In this document: positions 1 through 11,147 of the stretch, in pieces | How the letters are laid out: each line of letters starts with the position of its first letter | Numbering within the stretch: the stretch's first letter is position 1 | DNA from: Pectobacterium punjabense | GTDB taxonomy: Bacteria > Pseudomonadota > Gammaproteobacteria > Enterobacterales > Enterobacteriaceae | Assembly (NCBI RefSeq): GCF_012427845.1 | Contig: NZ_CP038498.1 | Coordinates: 682,001 to 746,000, forward strand | Length of the DNA: 64,000 nt | Direction of reading: 5' to 3' | The notes under the pieces: model-generated | Databases searched by the model: none | The model's input: the letters and a program-made list of their open reading frames with translations, nothing else | Told to the model about the DNA's origin: nothing | Translations under genes and position numbers: made by a program

Positions 1-1
1 A

Positions 2-2470
2 CTATTCCTGCTTTACCTCTTCCACCGTCTGACCGGCTGTTTCCATTTCGGCAGACGAACTGGCACTTTCGATAGTCAACCTAACTTCCGGGGTGATCAA
101 ATCGCCAAGGATGTTGTAGATTGCCACGATATCACCTTGCGCTGCTTCCGCACTGTCGGTGATATATCCGGCTGTGCGTAACGTCGCGACCAGCGTTGAG
201 AACACCGCTTTATCGAAAAACTCCGGCGCATTAATACCGTGCAGAACAGACAGACGCTGTGCCATATTTCGGCTTTCTTTCTCCAGCGTGCCACGGTTGA
301 TTTCTGGGTTCGCGCACAGCAAAGACAGCGTAATCGCATAACGTTGCAGCGTCTCACGCACGCCAGCTGATAACAGTTGCAGCGTACGGATGCGTGGTGG
401 ATTAATGGCGAGTTCGCCGTCACGGCTACACAGCAACTGTTGTCGAACCAGTTCATTAGCTAGCGTTTCCAGCACGCCCGGTAATTGCTCTTTGGAATAA
501 TGCAGGAACAACTCGGCTTGCAGCAGCGGATAGATTAGCGTGATTTGTTGCACGACGTCGGCGAGAGTAATCCGACGATGATGAATGACGATACTGGCGA
601 TCAGCGACGGCAAGACCAACAGGTGCTGGATATTATTGCGATAATACGTCATCAGAACCGCTTGCTCGCGCGGCAGAATGATGATGTCACCAATACTGTC
701 CTTCTCTACTTCAAACTTGTTCATGCCCAGCGCGTGTTCCAACAGTTCATCCGCTGTCTTCTTAGGCGCTGTAATATCTTTGTGGTAAGGCACTTGGCGC
801 AGTAGTTGCAGGTAGCAGTCTAGCTGTTCATGCATTTGCTCACGGGTCAGAGAACGCTGGCGCGATGCTAACAGGGCGGTAGAGCACAGGTTCATTGCGT
901 TCGCTGCCGCAGAGTTATTGATGCGCACCATGATATCCATGGAGATATCCTGCACTGTCGGCGTTAGCCAGCTTGGGCGCTGTGCCTCAATCGGGTCAAT
1001 CGCGTCACGCCATTGCGGCACATGCTGGTTCAGATAGGTGGTCAGCGGCAGAGGTTCGCCGAAGTTCACATAGCCCTGACCCAGATTACGCAGCTTGCGC
1101 AAACCGCGCACCATCTGCATAAAGCCTTCTTTTTCCTTCACCGCGCCGCGCAGCTCTTTCGCATAGGTGCCGACTTCCATCACGTGCTCGTAGCCGACAT
1201 AAATCGGCACCAGTGTGATAGGGCGCGTACCGCCTCTTAGCATAGCCTGAATGGTCATCGCCAGCGTACCGGTTTTGGGCTCTAACAGACGTCCCGTGCG
1301 CGAACGCCCGCCTTCCATGAAGTATTCAACGGAATAACCACGGGCAAATAGCTCGCCCAAGTACTCGCGGAAAATTGTGGAATAGAGCTTGTTACCTTTG
1401 AAGGTCCGGCGAATAAAGAACGCACCAAGACGGCGGAAGATGGGACCCGCCGGCCAGAAATTAAGATTGATACCTGCGGCGATGTGCGGCGGAACTAAGC
1501 CTTGATGATACAGAACGTAGGACAGCAGCAGGTAATCCATATGGCTGCGGTGGCAGGGCACATAGACAATACCATGACCATCCTGCGCCAGTTGTCGCAC
1601 GCGTTCGGCGTTATGGACGTTAATCCCCTGATAAAGACGGTTCCACGTCCAGCTCAATACGCGATCTGACAGACGCACCGCTTCGTAAGAGAAGTCGGCA
1701 GCGATTTCCTCCATCAGCGCGATTGCATTTTGCTGCGCTTTCTCGTGGGAAATCTTCTTACTGCGCGCCTCATCGTCTACGGCTTTCTTGATCGCTTTGG
1801 AGTCCAGCAGCTTGTTAAATAGCTCCTGACGTACGGGTAAGCGTGGGCCAACTGCCGCCAAACGCTGACGGGAGAAATGCATACGCGCGACACGCGCCAG
1901 TTTGTGGGCTATGGTTTTGTCAGTACCATGCTCGGTCGCCATATAGCGCAGCGACACCGGGCTGGAGAAGCGGACAAAGCTGTCACGGCCTAGCCACAGT
2001 ACGGCGAAGAATTTCTCGATGCCGTTGAGCAATCGCAGGTGTGGTGTGGCCTGTGAATGGCCTTCCCGACCTGGAGAACGCCCAAACATCACGGAAACCG
2101 GCACCATCTGCACATCTAAATCTGGATTGGCACGGTGCAAGTCCAGATAGTCGTGGAACAGTTTGACGGATTTCTGCTTGGGAACGTAGTAGCGGAAAAC
2201 GCGCGGCCCGTCATTAATAAAGACATGGCTGGGGAGTTCGACGCCATTGAATTCGAACGGCTGCGAGGGATCGGGTAACCCCAATGCCAGACATTTCGCA
2301 CGTAGCGTCAATAGGTCCGCCTGAGAGTTATAAGGCAGAACATAGAGTATAGGACGTGAGGGATCTAACCCCAACTCGACCACCGGATCTGCGGGAATAA
2401 CTTTGCTTTTCACCAACAGTTTCAGTGGGAGATTCAATAGTTTATAGTAAATTTTACGCCAACCTGACAT
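2..2470 (-). CDS. plsB: Glycerol-3-phosphate 1-O-acyltransferase
   Basis: Inner-membrane enzyme that acylates sn-glycerol-3-phosphate at position 1, the first step of phospholipid synthesis. The 822-aa product matches E. coli PlsB (807 aa) along its length, including the acyltransferase HX4D motif (HRSHMD), the GGRSRTG block and the start [16 protein letters not shown] chose the ATG at 2470 because the longer reading frame upstream lacks PlsB similarity and runs into a palindromic repeat. The C-terminal end differs from E. coli and is slightly longer. It is divergent from dgkA, another phospholipid gene. The stop lies at the window edge, so the gene appears complete. Confidence 0.97.
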   Translation of the reverse strand: MSGWRKIYYKLLNLPLKLLVKSKVIPADPVVELGLDPSRPILYVLPYNSQADLLTLRAKCLALGLPDPSQPFEFNGVELPSHVFINDGPRVFRYYVPKQKSVKLFHDYLDLHRANPDLDVQMVPVSVMFGRSPGREGHSQATPHLRLLNGIEKFFAVLWLGRDSFVRFSSPVSLRYMATEHGTDKTIAHKLARVARMHFSRQRLAAVGPRLPVRQELFNKLLDSKAIKKAVDDEARSKKISHEKAQQNAIALMEEIAADFSYEAVRLSDRVLSWTWNRLYQGINVHNAERVRQLAQDGHGIVYVPCHRSHMDYLLLSYVLYHQGLVPPHIAAGINLNFWPAGPIFRRLGAFFIRRTFKGNKLYSTIFREYLGELFARGYSVEYFMEGGRSRTGRLLEPKTGTLAMTIQAMLRGGTRPITLVPIYVGYEHVMEVGTYAKELRGAVKEKEGFMQMVRGLRKLRNLGQGYVNFGEPLPLTTYLNQHVPQWRDAIDPIEAQRPSWLTPTVQDISMDIMVRINNSAAANAMNLCSTALLASRQRSLTREQMHEQLDCYLQLLRQVPYHKDITAPKKTADELLEHALGMNKFEVEKDSIGDIIILPREQAVLMTYYRNNIQHLLVLPSLIASIVIHHRRITLADVVQQITLIYPLLQAELFLHYSKEQLPGVLETLANELVRQQLLCSRDGELAINPPRIRTLQLLSAGVRETLQRYAITLSLLCANPEINRGTLEKESRNMAQRLSVLHGINAPEFFDKAVFSTLVATLRTAGYITDSAEAAQGDIVAIYNILGDLITPEVRLTIESASSSAEMETAGQTVEEVKQE

Positions 2471-2582
2471 AACAACATGGAGCCTCTTGTTAGCAACGCG
2501 CCGCAAGGATACCAGAAACTGCGCCAGAGATCTGTGGTGATGAGACAACGTAAGCGCGTTAAAATGCGAACTATTTTGCATA

Positions 2583-2704
<122 letters not shown>

Positions 2705-2721
2705 CTAAAAATGGAGGATAA

Positions 2722-3087
2722 ATGAATAAAGCAACGGGGATGACCCGGATTATTAAGGCTACCGGTTATTCCTTTAAGGGACTGAAGCAGGCCTGGCAGC
2801 ACGAGGCGGCGTTTCGTCAGGAAACGATACTGACGGTTGTCGGTATTATTATTGCGTGTTTACTACCGGTGACGCTGGTTGAAAAACTGCTGCTTATCGG
2901 ATCTGTTGTGTTGATCATGCTGTTTGAACTGGCTAACAGCGCCATTGAAGCTGTCGTCGATCGCATTGGTTTAGAGCACCACGAATTGTCCGGTCGGGCG
3001 AAAGATATTGGGTCAGCGGCTGTCTTTGTTGCCATCTTGTTAGCTGCTGTCGTATGGGGCAGTATCCTCTGGCAACATTTTGCCTGA
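2722..3087 (+). CDS. dgkA: Diacylglycerol kinase
   Basis: Small integral membrane kinase (121 aa; E. coli 122) that phosphorylates diacylglycerol to phosphatidic acid, recycling the diacylglycerol released during periplasmic glucan synthesis. The family signature ELANSAIEAVVDR is present, with three hydrophobic segments and the N-terminal amphipathic region. The start is supported by a GGAG Shine-Dalgarno just upstream. It is divergent from plsB and followed by lexA, as in E. coli. Confidence 0.97.
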   Translation: MNKATGMTRIIKATGYSFKGLKQAWQHEAAFRQETILTVVGIIIACLLPVTLVEKLLLIGSVVLIMLFELANSAIEAVVDRIGLEHHELSGRAKDIGSAAVFVAILLAAVVWGSILWQHFA

Positions 3088-3152
3088 CGCTCCGCATAAA
3101 TGAATAAAAGTCAGGGGCTTTGCCTATATCTCGATTCCCAATTGTGCCTTAC

Positions 3153-3189
3153 CTGTATATACTCACAGCAAGACTGTATAAACAACCAG
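3153..3189 (+). promoter_or_regulatory. Two LexA (SOS) boxes upstream of lexA
   Basis: Box 1 at 3153-3168 is CTGTATATACTCACAG, a canonical CTG-N10-CAG site. Box 2 at 3174-3189 is CTGTATAAACAACCAG. The tandem arrangement just before the lexA start matches the autoregulated E. coli lexA operator. Confidence 0.93.
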
Positions 3190-3197
3190 GGGGCGGA

Positions 3198-3806
3198 ATG
3201 AAAGTATTAACAGCAAGGCAGCAGCAGGTTTATGACCTGATCCGCGATCATATTGCGCAAACCGGAATGCCGCCAACGAGGGCGGAAATTGCCCAACAGC
3301 TGGGATTCCGCTCTCCAAATGCGGCTGAAGAACATCTGAAAGCTCTGGCGCGTAAAGGCGTGATTGAAATTGTTTCGGGCGCGTCTCGTGGTATTCGTCT
3401 GCTCATGGAAGAAGAGACGGGAATTCCTCTGGTTGGTCGTGTCGCCGCAGGTGAACCTCTGTTGGCACAGGAACATATCGAATGCCGCTATCAGGTTGAC
3501 CCCGCTATGTTTAAACCTAGCGCCGACTTTTTGTTGCGTGTCAGCGGTATGTCGATGAAAAATATTGGTATTATGGATGGCGATTTGCTGGCCGTACATA
3601 AAACAGAAGATGTGCGCAACGGTCAGATTGTGGTGGCGCGTATTGACGATGAAGTAACGGTGAAACGCCTGAAGAAGCAGGGTAATACAGTGCATCTTCT
3701 CGCTGAAAATGAAGAGTTCGCCCCTATCGTTGTCGACCTGCGTCAGCAAAGTTTTTCGATAGAAGGTTTAGCGGTTGGCGTTATTCGTAACAGTGACTGG
3801 AGCTAG
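3198..3806 (+). CDS. lexA: LexA repressor, SOS regulator
   Basis: Represses SOS genes and self-cleaves when stimulated by RecA-ssDNA filaments. The 202-aa product has the N-terminal winged helix, the Ala84-Gly85 cleavage site (VAAGEP) and the catalytic dyad Ser119 (SGMSM) and Lys156, all at the E. coli positions. I chose the ATG at 3198 because it follows GGGGGCGGA and gives the exact family N-terminus [10 protein letters not shown]; a longer in-frame extension covers the SOS boxes and is not coding. dinF, which follows lexA in E. coli, is absent; a terminator and zur come next. Confidence 0.98.
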   Translation: MKVLTARQQQVYDLIRDHIAQTGMPPTRAEIAQQLGFRSPNAAEEHLKALARKGVIEIVSGASRGIRLLMEEETGIPLVGRVAAGEPLLAQEHIECRYQVDPAMFKPSADFLLRVSGMSMKNIGIMDGDLLAVHKTEDVRNGQIVVARIDDEVTVKRLKKQGNTVHLLAENEEFAPIVVDLRQQSFSIEGLAVGVIRNSDWS

Positions 3807-3814
3807 CCGTTCGT

Positions 3815-3846
3815 AAAAAACGATAGCCCAAGGGCTATCGTTTTTT
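3815..3846. terminator. Bidirectional terminator between lexA and zur
   Basis: Perfect stem CGATAGCCC/GGGCTATCG (3821-3829, 3832-3840) with an A-run before it and a T-run after it, so it can act on both strands. The zur stop codon (3835-3837) lies inside the hairpin. Confidence 0.92.
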
Positions 3847-4344
3847 AATAGGAACAGTATGGTCGTGATCGCAATGATCCGGCTGTTTGCATGATGCCAC
3901 TTCCTGACAGTCTCCACACAACCCATGTGCTTCCACAACGCTGTGACGCAGCGTAAACCCTGACTGCTGCGCCAGACTGCGTAGCGTTTCTTCTACACCT
4001 TCGGTTTGACGTTCAGTGACTTGCCCGCAGCGGTCGCAGATGAAAAGGGCAGACGTATGACTGTGATCTTCGATATGGTGACACAGCACATAGCTGTTGT
4101 TTGATTCAACGCGGTGGATAAAGCCCTGTTCCAGCAGAAAGTCCAGTGCGCGATATACAGTGGGCGGTTTAGCCTGAGGTTCTGTGAGTCGCAGAAGATC
4201 CAGCAGGTCATAAGCGCTGATAGCACCCGTTTGCTGTGCCATAAGGCGTAGAACCTCCAACCGCTGTGGCGTTAGACGCACAGCGCGCTGCTGACAAATC
4301 TGTTCAGCCTGGGCAAGAAGTTTGTCCTGTTTGGTTGAATCCAT
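3835..4344 (-). CDS. zur: Zinc uptake regulator, Fur family
   Basis: Zinc-dependent repressor of zinc-import genes. The 169-aa product (E. coli 171) has the winged-helix region (LTPQRLEVLRLM, KPPTVYRALDFLLEQGF) and the metal-binding cysteine/histidine clusters CDRCG and HGLCGDC plus a C-terminal Cys/His tail. Two in-frame ATGs lie two codons apart (4350 and 4344). I prefer 4344 because AGGGTG then sits at normal spacing. It is convergent with lexA. Confidence 0.95.
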   Translation of the reverse strand: MDSTKQDKLLAQAEQICQQRAVRLTPQRLEVLRLMAQQTGAISAYDLLDLLRLTEPQAKPPTVYRALDFLLEQGFIHRVESNNSYVLCHHIEDHSHTSALFICDRCGQVTERQTEGVEETLRSLAQQSGFTLRHSVVEAHGLCGDCQEVASCKQPDHCDHDHTVPIKKR

Positions 4345-4450
4345 TGTCATATCACCCTGACACATTGAGGAACAAGACAGATATCTTACCACGGCTGAAT
4401 AAAAACGCCGAGCGAGTGGCGCTTTCCTGCGAAGACGATGGGAAGAGGAA

Positions 4451-5149
4451 CTACACGACCAGATCGATGAGCAGCGCTCGCAAAGGAGATTCTGCCTGTA
4501 GCGTCAACGTTGTTTCTTCCTTAATGAAAGCACCATCGCCGCAGTGTAATGTTTCACTGTGCCGATCGCTTTTCACCGTCATTGAACCGTGAATCAGTTG
4601 GAGATATGCCTGATTCCCTTGTAGCACTATCGTGCTTTGTTCATTCGGCTGGAGATCGACATGGTGAATCCAGACCTGTTGGCGCAGTTGTAGACTATCC
4701 TGCTCGCCTTCCGGTGACGCGAGCAGAGTATGACTTGATGAATTGAGCCCCATGCGTTGCAGCGGGCTGTTCTCTCTGGTTTGGCAGGCATTCAACCATA
4801 ATTGTAGGCGCGTCAACGGGCTGCTGGGGTTGGTATTATGTTCGCTATAGCTGACGTTTGGTTGAGTGGCAAGCAACAAAACATCGCCAGCTTTAGCCTG
4901 AATATGACCGCCGTTGCTGTCACGGTATTCTGCTTCGCCCTGAAGAATAATGTTCAGGATATCAACCCGTGGGTAAGTTCGCGGCTGGAATGATGCCCCC
5001 GGTGCCAGTACTTCCTGATTGAGCACGCGAAGAGAAGCATAGCCCAGTAACTGTGGGTCAAAATAGTGACCGAAAGAGAAAGTGTAGCGTGCCTGCAACC
5101 AGCCATAATCGGCCTGGCCGCATTGCCCGGCTGCTCTTCGTGTGATCAT
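4451..5149 (-). CDS. yhaK: Pirin-family bicupin YhaK
   Basis: 232-aa protein nearly collinear with E. coli YhaK (MITxRxAxQCGQADYGWLQARY...). It is a cytoplasmic bicupin of the pirin family reported to respond to oxidative or nitrosative conditions. Members of the broader family can have quercetinase activity, but the substrate of YhaK is not established. The first cupin core is visible around PRTYPRVDILNIILQGEAEYRDS. It is divergent from the LysR gene yhaJ with a 112-bp gap, the usual arrangement for a regulator and its target. Confidence 0.93.
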   Translation of the reverse strand: MITRRAAGQCGQADYGWLQARYTFSFGHYFDPQLLGYASLRVLNQEVLAPGASFQPRTYPRVDILNIILQGEAEYRDSNGGHIQAKAGDVLLLATQPNVSYSEHNTNPSSPLTRLQLWLNACQTRENSPLQRMGLNSSSHTLLASPEGEQDSLQLRQQVWIHHVDLQPNEQSTIVLQGNQAYLQLIHGSMTVKSDRHSETLHCGDGAFIKEETTLTLQAESPLRALLIDLVV

Positions 5150-5261
5150 AATTTTTATCCCCCAGATAATTATTTCTTAAACCGATAGTAATTGTGTGGA
5201 CGTTGGATTGTTAGCTAGTTAATCTGGTCGGTATATTCAAAATTCCTGAATGAGTACGAAG

Positions 5262-6158
5262 ATGGCGAGAGAACGAGCATTGACGCTGGAAGCCCTGAGG
5301 GTGATGGATGCGATCGATCGTCGTGGCAGCTTTGCCGCTGCGGCAGACGAATTGGGTAGGGTGCCTTCGGCACTGAGCTATACCATGCAGAAACTGGAAG
5401 AAGAGTTAGATGTGGTGCTGTTCGATCGTTCCGGGCATCGTACTAAATTCACGAATGTTGGACGAATGTTGTTGGAACGCGGGCGTATTCTGCTGGAAGC
5501 CGCAGATAAACTCACCACGGATGCGGAGGCGCTGGCTCGCGGTTGGGAAACGCACCTGACGATTGTGACGGAAGCCCTGATTCCAACTCAGCGGATTTTT
5601 CCCCTAATCGATAAACTGGCGCTCAAAGCGAATACGCAGGTATCGATTCTGACTGAAGTGCTGGCAGGGGCGTGGGAGCGTCTTGAACAAGGGCGTGCCG
5701 ATATCGTGATTGCGCCGGACATGCATTTTCGTGCGTCGTCCGAAATGAATACCCGCAAACTGTATACGATGAATAACGTTTACGTCGCTAGCCCAGAGCA
5801 CCCCATCCATCAGGAGCCTGAGCCGCTGTCAGATGCGACCCGTGTGAAATATCGCGGGATTGCAGTCGCGGATACCGCGCGTGAACGCCCGGTGCTGACG
5901 GTGCAACTATTGGATAAGCAGCAGCGTCTGACGGTGAGTTCGCTAGATGATAAACGGCGTGCACTGCTGGCTGGATTAGGTGTCGCAACCATGCCTTATC
6001 CAATGGTAGCGCAGGATATTGCCGAAGGGCGCTTACTGGTGATTGGGCCGGAACATCAGATGGAAAGCCAGATTATTATGGCGTGGCGGCGAGACAGCAT
6101 GGGCGAAGCGAAATCCTGGTTCCTGCGGGAAATTCCCAAACTGCTGAACCAGCCTTAA
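5262..6158 (+). CDS. yhaJ: LysR-type transcriptional regulator YhaJ
   Basis: The 298-aa product is very similar to E. coli YhaJ, with an N-terminal helix-turn-helix (GSFAAAADELGRVPSALSYTMQKLEEEL) and a LysR substrate-binding domain. In E. coli YhaJ senses aromatic compounds and activates yhaK, yqjF and related genes. I prefer the ATG at 5262 because it gives the E. coli-like MARERALTLEALR; an in-frame ATG at 5250 is possible. The ribosome-binding site is weak for both. Confidence 0.94.
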   Translation: MARERALTLEALRVMDAIDRRGSFAAAADELGRVPSALSYTMQKLEEELDVVLFDRSGHRTKFTNVGRMLLERGRILLEAADKLTTDAEALARGWETHLTIVTEALIPTQRIFPLIDKLALKANTQVSILTEVLAGAWERLEQGRADIVIAPDMHFRASSEMNTRKLYTMNNVYVASPEHPIHQEPEPLSDATRVKYRGIAVADTARERPVLTVQLLDKQQRLTVSSLDDKRRALLAGLGVATMPYPMVAQDIAEGRLLVIGPEHQMESQIIMAWRRDSMGEAKSWFLREIPKLLNQP

Positions 6159-6216
6159 ATTTTACGCTTTTCTGCGGCAAGGTGTGGTATCACACCTTGC
6201 CGCTACATTTATTACT

Positions 6217-7212
6217 TCAGTATAAACTGACAAACGTCTTATCACGCTGGTGAGGCTGGTTCAGATCTTGCTCTGGGCCCAGAGAAATCACACCATGTGG
6301 ATTAATCGTGCCGTGGCTACGATAGTAATGGTGGCGAATATGCGCCATATCGACGGTATCAGCGATGCCAGGCATCTGATAAATATCACGCAAAAAACCG
6401 AACAGATTGGGATAATCGCTCAGGCGATATTTATCGCATTTAAAATGCGTATGATAGACAGGATCGAAACGGATCAATGTCGTCCACAGCCGCAAATCGG
6501 CCTCGGTTAACTGCTCACCAGTCAGATAACGCTGTTTTGCCAGAATGGTTTCCAGATCGGATAGCGCGGCGAAAACGGTGGTGGCAGACTCATCGTAGGC
6601 TGATTGGCTCGTCGCAAAACCCGCTTTGTAAACACCGTTGTTGACCTTGTCGTAAATCCAGCCGTTCAATTCGTCAATCTGAGTTCGTAGCGCTTCCGGG
6701 TAGTAGTCTCCGGCTGTTGCGCCCAGACAATCAAAAGCGCTGTTCAGCATACGGATGATATCTGCAGATTCATTACTGACGATAGTGTGCTGCTCGGTGT
6801 CCCACAGGACAGGAACCGTTACACGACCGCTGTAGCCCGGTTTGGCGTGAAGGTAGAGTTGGTAGAGAAATTCGTGCTGATAGAGCAAGTCGCCCGTCGC
6901 GGCCTCAAAATCTGTACCGAACGTCCAACCGTGATCGAGCATGAGTGGATGAACTACCGAAACCGCGATGTGATTTTCCAATCCTTTCAACTGTCGCATT
7001 AGCAGAGTGCGATGTGCCCACGGACAGGCGAGTGAAACATACAGATGATAACGGCCAGATTGAGCGGGAAAACCACCTTTACCGGTGAGGCCAGGGGAAC
7101 CATCAGGCGTTACCCAATTGCGGAATACGGATTCTGAACGTTTAAAGTGACCGCCGGTAGATTTGGTTTCATACCAGGTATCGTGCCATACGCCATCAAC
7201 CAGTTGTCCCAT
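6217..7212 (-). CDS. yqjG: Glutathionyl-hydroquinone reductase
   Basis: Xi-class glutathione transferase that reduces glutathionyl-hydroquinones. The 331-aa product has the catalytic ACPWAHR motif with Cys63, and the C-terminal all-alpha domain (LTEADLRLWTTLIRFDPVY). I chose the ATG at 7212 because it follows GGGAGG at good spacing and starts MGQLVDGVWHDTW as in E. coli; the upstream in-frame ATG has no support. It follows yqjF on the same strand, and the two may be linked through quinone or aromatic stress. Confidence 0.95.
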   Translation of the reverse strand: MGQLVDGVWHDTWYETKSTGGHFKRSESVFRNWVTPDGSPGLTGKGGFPAQSGRYHLYVSLACPWAHRTLLMRQLKGLENHIAVSVVHPLMLDHGWTFGTDFEAATGDLLYQHEFLYQLYLHAKPGYSGRVTVPVLWDTEQHTIVSNESADIIRMLNSAFDCLGATAGDYYPEALRTQIDELNGWIYDKVNNGVYKAGFATSQSAYDESATTVFAALSDLETILAKQRYLTGEQLTEADLRLWTTLIRFDPVYHTHFKCDKYRLSDYPNLFGFLRDIYQMPGIADTVDMAHIRHHYYRSHGTINPHGVISLGPEQDLNQPHQRDKTFVSLY

Positions 7213-7320
7213 AAATCCTCCCGTTAGTGAGTGATGATAAGACGACGGCAAGCTTTGTGAGCTTGCCGTCTAATTCATTATTCGATGATTAAGTGTAGTA
7301 CAGGCCGGAAAAGGCTCGTC

Positions 7321-7716
7321 TTACCACTTTTTGCCCAGCAGACGGTCGATGCTGAATGCGCCTGGGCCAGTTACAGCCAGCAGGAGGTAACCACCCGCGA
7401 TGGTCAGGTTTTTCATGAACATCAGTTGGTTCATGCCTTCTGCAAAGTTAGAGTGGAAAATCAGTGCGGTCAGCAGCGTAAAGCCAGCAGTGAACAGCGC
7501 GACAGTACGTGTCAGCAGCCCGAACAGAACTGCCAGACCACCACCCAGCTCCAGCAGAATCGTCAGCGGCAGCAGGAAGGTCGGTACACCCATTGCCTGC
7601 ATATATTGCTGTGTGCCTGCATAGGCATCACCCAGCTTACCGTAACCTGCAACGATAAACAGAATTGGCATTAAGATACGTGCAACCAGCAGTGCAGTGC
7701 TTTCTAAATTTTTCAT
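7321..7716 (-). CDS. yqjF: DoxX-family membrane protein YqjF
   Basis: 131-aa inner-membrane protein with four predicted transmembrane segments, belonging to the DoxX/DoxD family and close to E. coli YqjF. In E. coli the yqjF promoter responds to nitroaromatic breakdown products through YhaJ; the biochemical role of the protein is unknown. Two adjacent ATGs (7719, 7716) follow GGAGAG. The second gives better spacing and the E. coli-like start MKNLE. A 276-bp gap separates it from yqjK, enough for its own promoter. Confidence 0.93.
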   Translation of the reverse strand: MKNLESTALLVARILMPILFIVAGYGKLGDAYAGTQQYMQAMGVPTFLLPLTILLELGGGLAVLFGLLTRTVALFTAGFTLLTALIFHSNFAEGMNQLMFMKNLTIAGGYLLLAVTGPGAFSIDRLLGKKW

Positions 7717-7992
7717 CATCTCTCCAATTAATTTTGTTGTGGGCTATATGGCCCTGTTGTGTTTGTTGCAGCAGGTGTTGTCTGAAAATTTGGCCCGCCA
7801 TCAGGTTATGGGCAGATAGTATAGGGAGATGATTTACGCTACCAGCGAGTATAATTGTTGTTTTATTTCAGAAAAATTGATGTTCGGTTAAATTGTCAAG
7901 AACGCGCTGTAATAACGTGAGCGCGTTAGGCAAAAAGTGAGATGAAAAGTGTCTAATGTGGGGAAGGCAAATAATCGATGAAACAGAGAGAG

Positions 7993-8283
7993 TCACGGAC
8001 GTTGGTCAAATGTTTTGCGCACGAGTCGGAATGTCCCCCAAAGCCCGACGAGGCGGCGTCCCCAACGAATCATGCGGCTGGGATGGCGCACGCCATAGAG
8101 TGCCACGAGGCTGGAGCCCACGATCCAGTATTTACGCCACTGCATCAGGCTTTGCCAGCCGCGATCGTAACGGGCTGTGGTATCCAGCCAGTGTTTCTTA
8201 CCGGCCGATAAATCCAGCCGCTGTTGCTGTATCCGGCGCAGTAACTGGGCTTTTTCTCTGTCTCGCTGTTGGCGCTGGTTCAC
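7993..8283 (-). CDS. yqjK: YqjK-like small protein
   Basis: 96-aa protein similar to E. coli YqjK: a charged N-terminus rich in Arg and Gln (DREKAQLLRRIQQQRLDLSA), a central hydrophobic segment (WIVGSSLVALYGV) and a basic C-terminus. The function is not known. Its start overlaps the yqjE stop by four bases (ATGA), indicating translational coupling in yqjDEK. Confidence 0.9.
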   Translation of the reverse strand: MNQRQQRDREKAQLLRRIQQQRLDLSAGKKHWLDTTARYDRGWQSLMQWRKYWIVGSSLVALYGVRHPSRMIRWGRRLVGLWGTFRLVRKTFDQRP

Positions 8284-8675
8284 TTAGTTTCCTCCTCCAA
8301 CAGCGATCTGTCGGTCGCCAGCTCCTTGCGTGTCGCTTTGAGCAAGGTAGAACGACGTACTTTCAGAAGTGTCCATATGCCGCCTATCAGCGCCAACCCA
8401 AGTAATGTGGCAGTAATACACCCCAGCGCAAAGAGACGATATTGTGGGTCAATGCCCCAGATGATCAGCGCAATCAGGCTCATAATGCCAAAAGCGGCAA
8501 AAAGCAGCGTCAAACCGACCATAATCAGCAACTGAATGAGATTGGCTTTCTCTTCCTCTAATTCAATCACAGCCAATCGGACACGGCTTTCCACCATGCT
8601 GACAATAATGGAGATGATGCGCTGAGCAGAAGCCATGACCCCGCTTGCGGGGCCTTGTTGTAGTTTATCTGTCAT
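8280..8675 (-). CDS. yqjE: YqjE-family inner-membrane protein
   Basis: 131-aa protein with two adjacent long hydrophobic segments after an amphipathic N-terminus (QRIISIIVSMVESRVRLAVIELEEEKANL), typical of the YqjE/phage-holin-like superfamily. The name reflects topology, and no lysis role is implied. It is the middle gene of yqjD-yqjE-yqjK. E. coli counterparts localise to the inner membrane and are induced in stationary phase. Confidence 0.92.
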   Translation of the reverse strand: MTDKLQQGPASGVMASAQRIISIIVSMVESRVRLAVIELEEEKANLIQLLIMVGLTLLFAAFGIMSLIALIIWGIDPQYRLFALGCITATLLGLALIGGIWTLLKVRRSTLLKATRKELATDRSLLEEETK

Positions 8676-8688
8676 AACAATCTGCTAA

Positions 8689-8994
8689 TTAGCGGCGAGA
8701 CAGCAGGACGCCAAGCACGACGCCGACTGCGGCACCAATGCCGACACCCGTCCACGGATTCTGACGCACATAGTCATCCGCTGATTCAACCGCTTCTTTG
8801 GTTTGGGATGCGATGCGCTCACCGGTATCGCTCAGGCGGCTGCGGGTTTCTTTCAGCGCGCTCTCTGCCTTATTGCGCAGCTTGTCCAGTTCCGCTTTAG
8901 ACTTATCGCTAGAGGTGCTTAATACTTCTTCCAGCGTGTCCGCCAGTGATTTCAATTCGGCGCGTAGGTACTCAGAATTTTGATCTTTAGCCAT
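8689..8994 (-). CDS. yqjD: ElaB/YqjD family (DUF883) tail-anchored ribosome-associated protein
   Basis: 101-aa protein with a long charged helical region (Lys/Glu/Ser-rich) and a C-terminal membrane anchor with glycine-rich helix (WTGVGIGAAVGVVLGVLLSRR). This is the layout of E. coli YqjD, an inner-membrane protein reported to bind stationary-phase ribosomes. It is the first gene of the yqjDEK operon, 13 bp before yqjE. The 190-bp upstream gap holds its promoter. Confidence 0.93.
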   Translation of the reverse strand: MAKDQNSEYLRAELKSLADTLEEVLSTSSDKSKAELDKLRNKAESALKETRSRLSDTGERIASQTKEAVESADDYVRQNPWTGVGIGAAVGVVLGVLLSRR

Positions 8995-9184
8995 ATTAAT
9001 AACCCTTCATGTTATAAACCTGAACGTTAACTATAGCTGAAGCTGAGATTTATGCCGCCCCAAACGGGTACGGACAATTCTGATAACTCGCTGTAAATTT
9101 TAGTGATTTGGTTTTTGAATACAAAATGAACAATTGTCGGCGTTTTGTATGGGCACTATTTTATCGGAGCCGTGTGGTGAGGTG

Positions 9185-9574
9185 TTAGTGCGATGAGCCG
9201 CTTTCCGCCGCGCGCAACTCCTGCTCGGCTTCAGCTAGTTTTCTTTCACGTTTAAGGATCTTTTCTGCGTCATCCCGTTTCTGACGGCTTTCATTCAGTT
9301 CCTGCTGCCGTTCAGCGACGTCTTTGCGTTTTTCCTCAATAGCTTCTTGACGTTTCTCTGCTAGCCCGGCGTCCGTACAATGGGTTCTTACGCCGTCCAG
9401 CGCCTTTTCTAACCCATTGATGCGGTTCTGGTTACCGTGCTTGTGCGCTTCATCGATTTGGCGCTGAATATCCTGCGCTTTCTGTTGACAAGTTTCTACT
9501 TGATTGGCGGTGTTGGCCAGCGTATGGCCGGAAAACAGGACAGATAATGCAATTATGGATGGAGACAATTTCAT
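9185..9574 (-). CDS. yqjC: DUF1090 periplasmic protein YqjC
   Basis: 129-aa protein with a signal peptide (MKLSPSIIALSVLFSGHTLA) and a highly charged coiled-coil body (RQEAIEEKRKDVAERQQELNESRQ), as in E. coli YqjC. The function is unknown. I prefer the ATG at 9574, preceded by GGGGTGA; a GTG at 9583 overlaps the mzrA stop as GTGA and is an alternative. It appears cotranscribed with mzrA and yqjA. Confidence 0.9.
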   Translation of the reverse strand: MKLSPSIIALSVLFSGHTLANTANQVETCQQKAQDIQRQIDEAHKHGNQNRINGLEKALDGVRTHCTDAGLAEKRQEAIEEKRKDVAERQQELNESRQKRDDAEKILKRERKLAEAEQELRAAESGSSH

Positions 9575-9579
9575 ATTCG

Positions 9580-9975
9580 TCACCCCAGTTTGGATTGTTT
9601 CTGTGTCAGTTTCTGCTGCCAGAATGGTGTTGGGGTTGTCGCTTGCTGTGCAGTAATGGTGACCTTAGGCAGGGACAAACGCAGAACATCTCTGGCAGCG
9701 ATACTTTGCTCTGGTGAGGCAAGACGGACGATCAGGCTATCTTGTTCTGGCGTAATACTTTTGATCGCAATCCCTTTTTCATTAAGACGCTGATACACGT
9801 AAAAGCCATCTGGCAATGCGGCACCTTCATAAGGCTTGATGTGTAGCATAGCATCGTCTTGGGAAAGACGTAGCGATTGGGACTGCGTTAAGGCAATAAG
9901 TGGCAGGGCAAGTAAGAGCAGTATGCGTCCTACTTTCTTGGGGGAAAGCTTAGGGAATAGCCAATGAATTGACAC
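9580..9975 (-). CDS. mzrA: EnvZ/OmpR regulator MzrA
   Basis: 131-aa bitopic inner-membrane protein with an N-terminal transmembrane helix ([13 protein letters not shown]) and a periplasmic domain. E. coli MzrA (127 aa) binds the sensor EnvZ and links the Cpx and EnvZ/OmpR envelope responses. The start is GTG at 9975, right after the yqjA stop and preceded by GGAAG. It overlaps or abuts yqjC downstream. Confidence 0.9.
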   Translation of the reverse strand: MSIHWLFPKLSPKKVGRILLLLALPLIALTQSQSLRLSQDDAMLHIKPYEGAALPDGFYVYQRLNEKGIAIKSITPEQDSLIVRLASPEQSIAARDVLRLSLPKVTITAQQATTPTPFWQQKLTQKQSKLG

Positions 9976-9977
9976 AG

Positions 9978-11147
<1,170 letters not shown>

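Noticed and set aside
8280..8675. Phage holin
   Set aside because: The two-helix topology resembles holins, but the gene is the conserved chromosomal yqjE in its usual yqjDEK setting.
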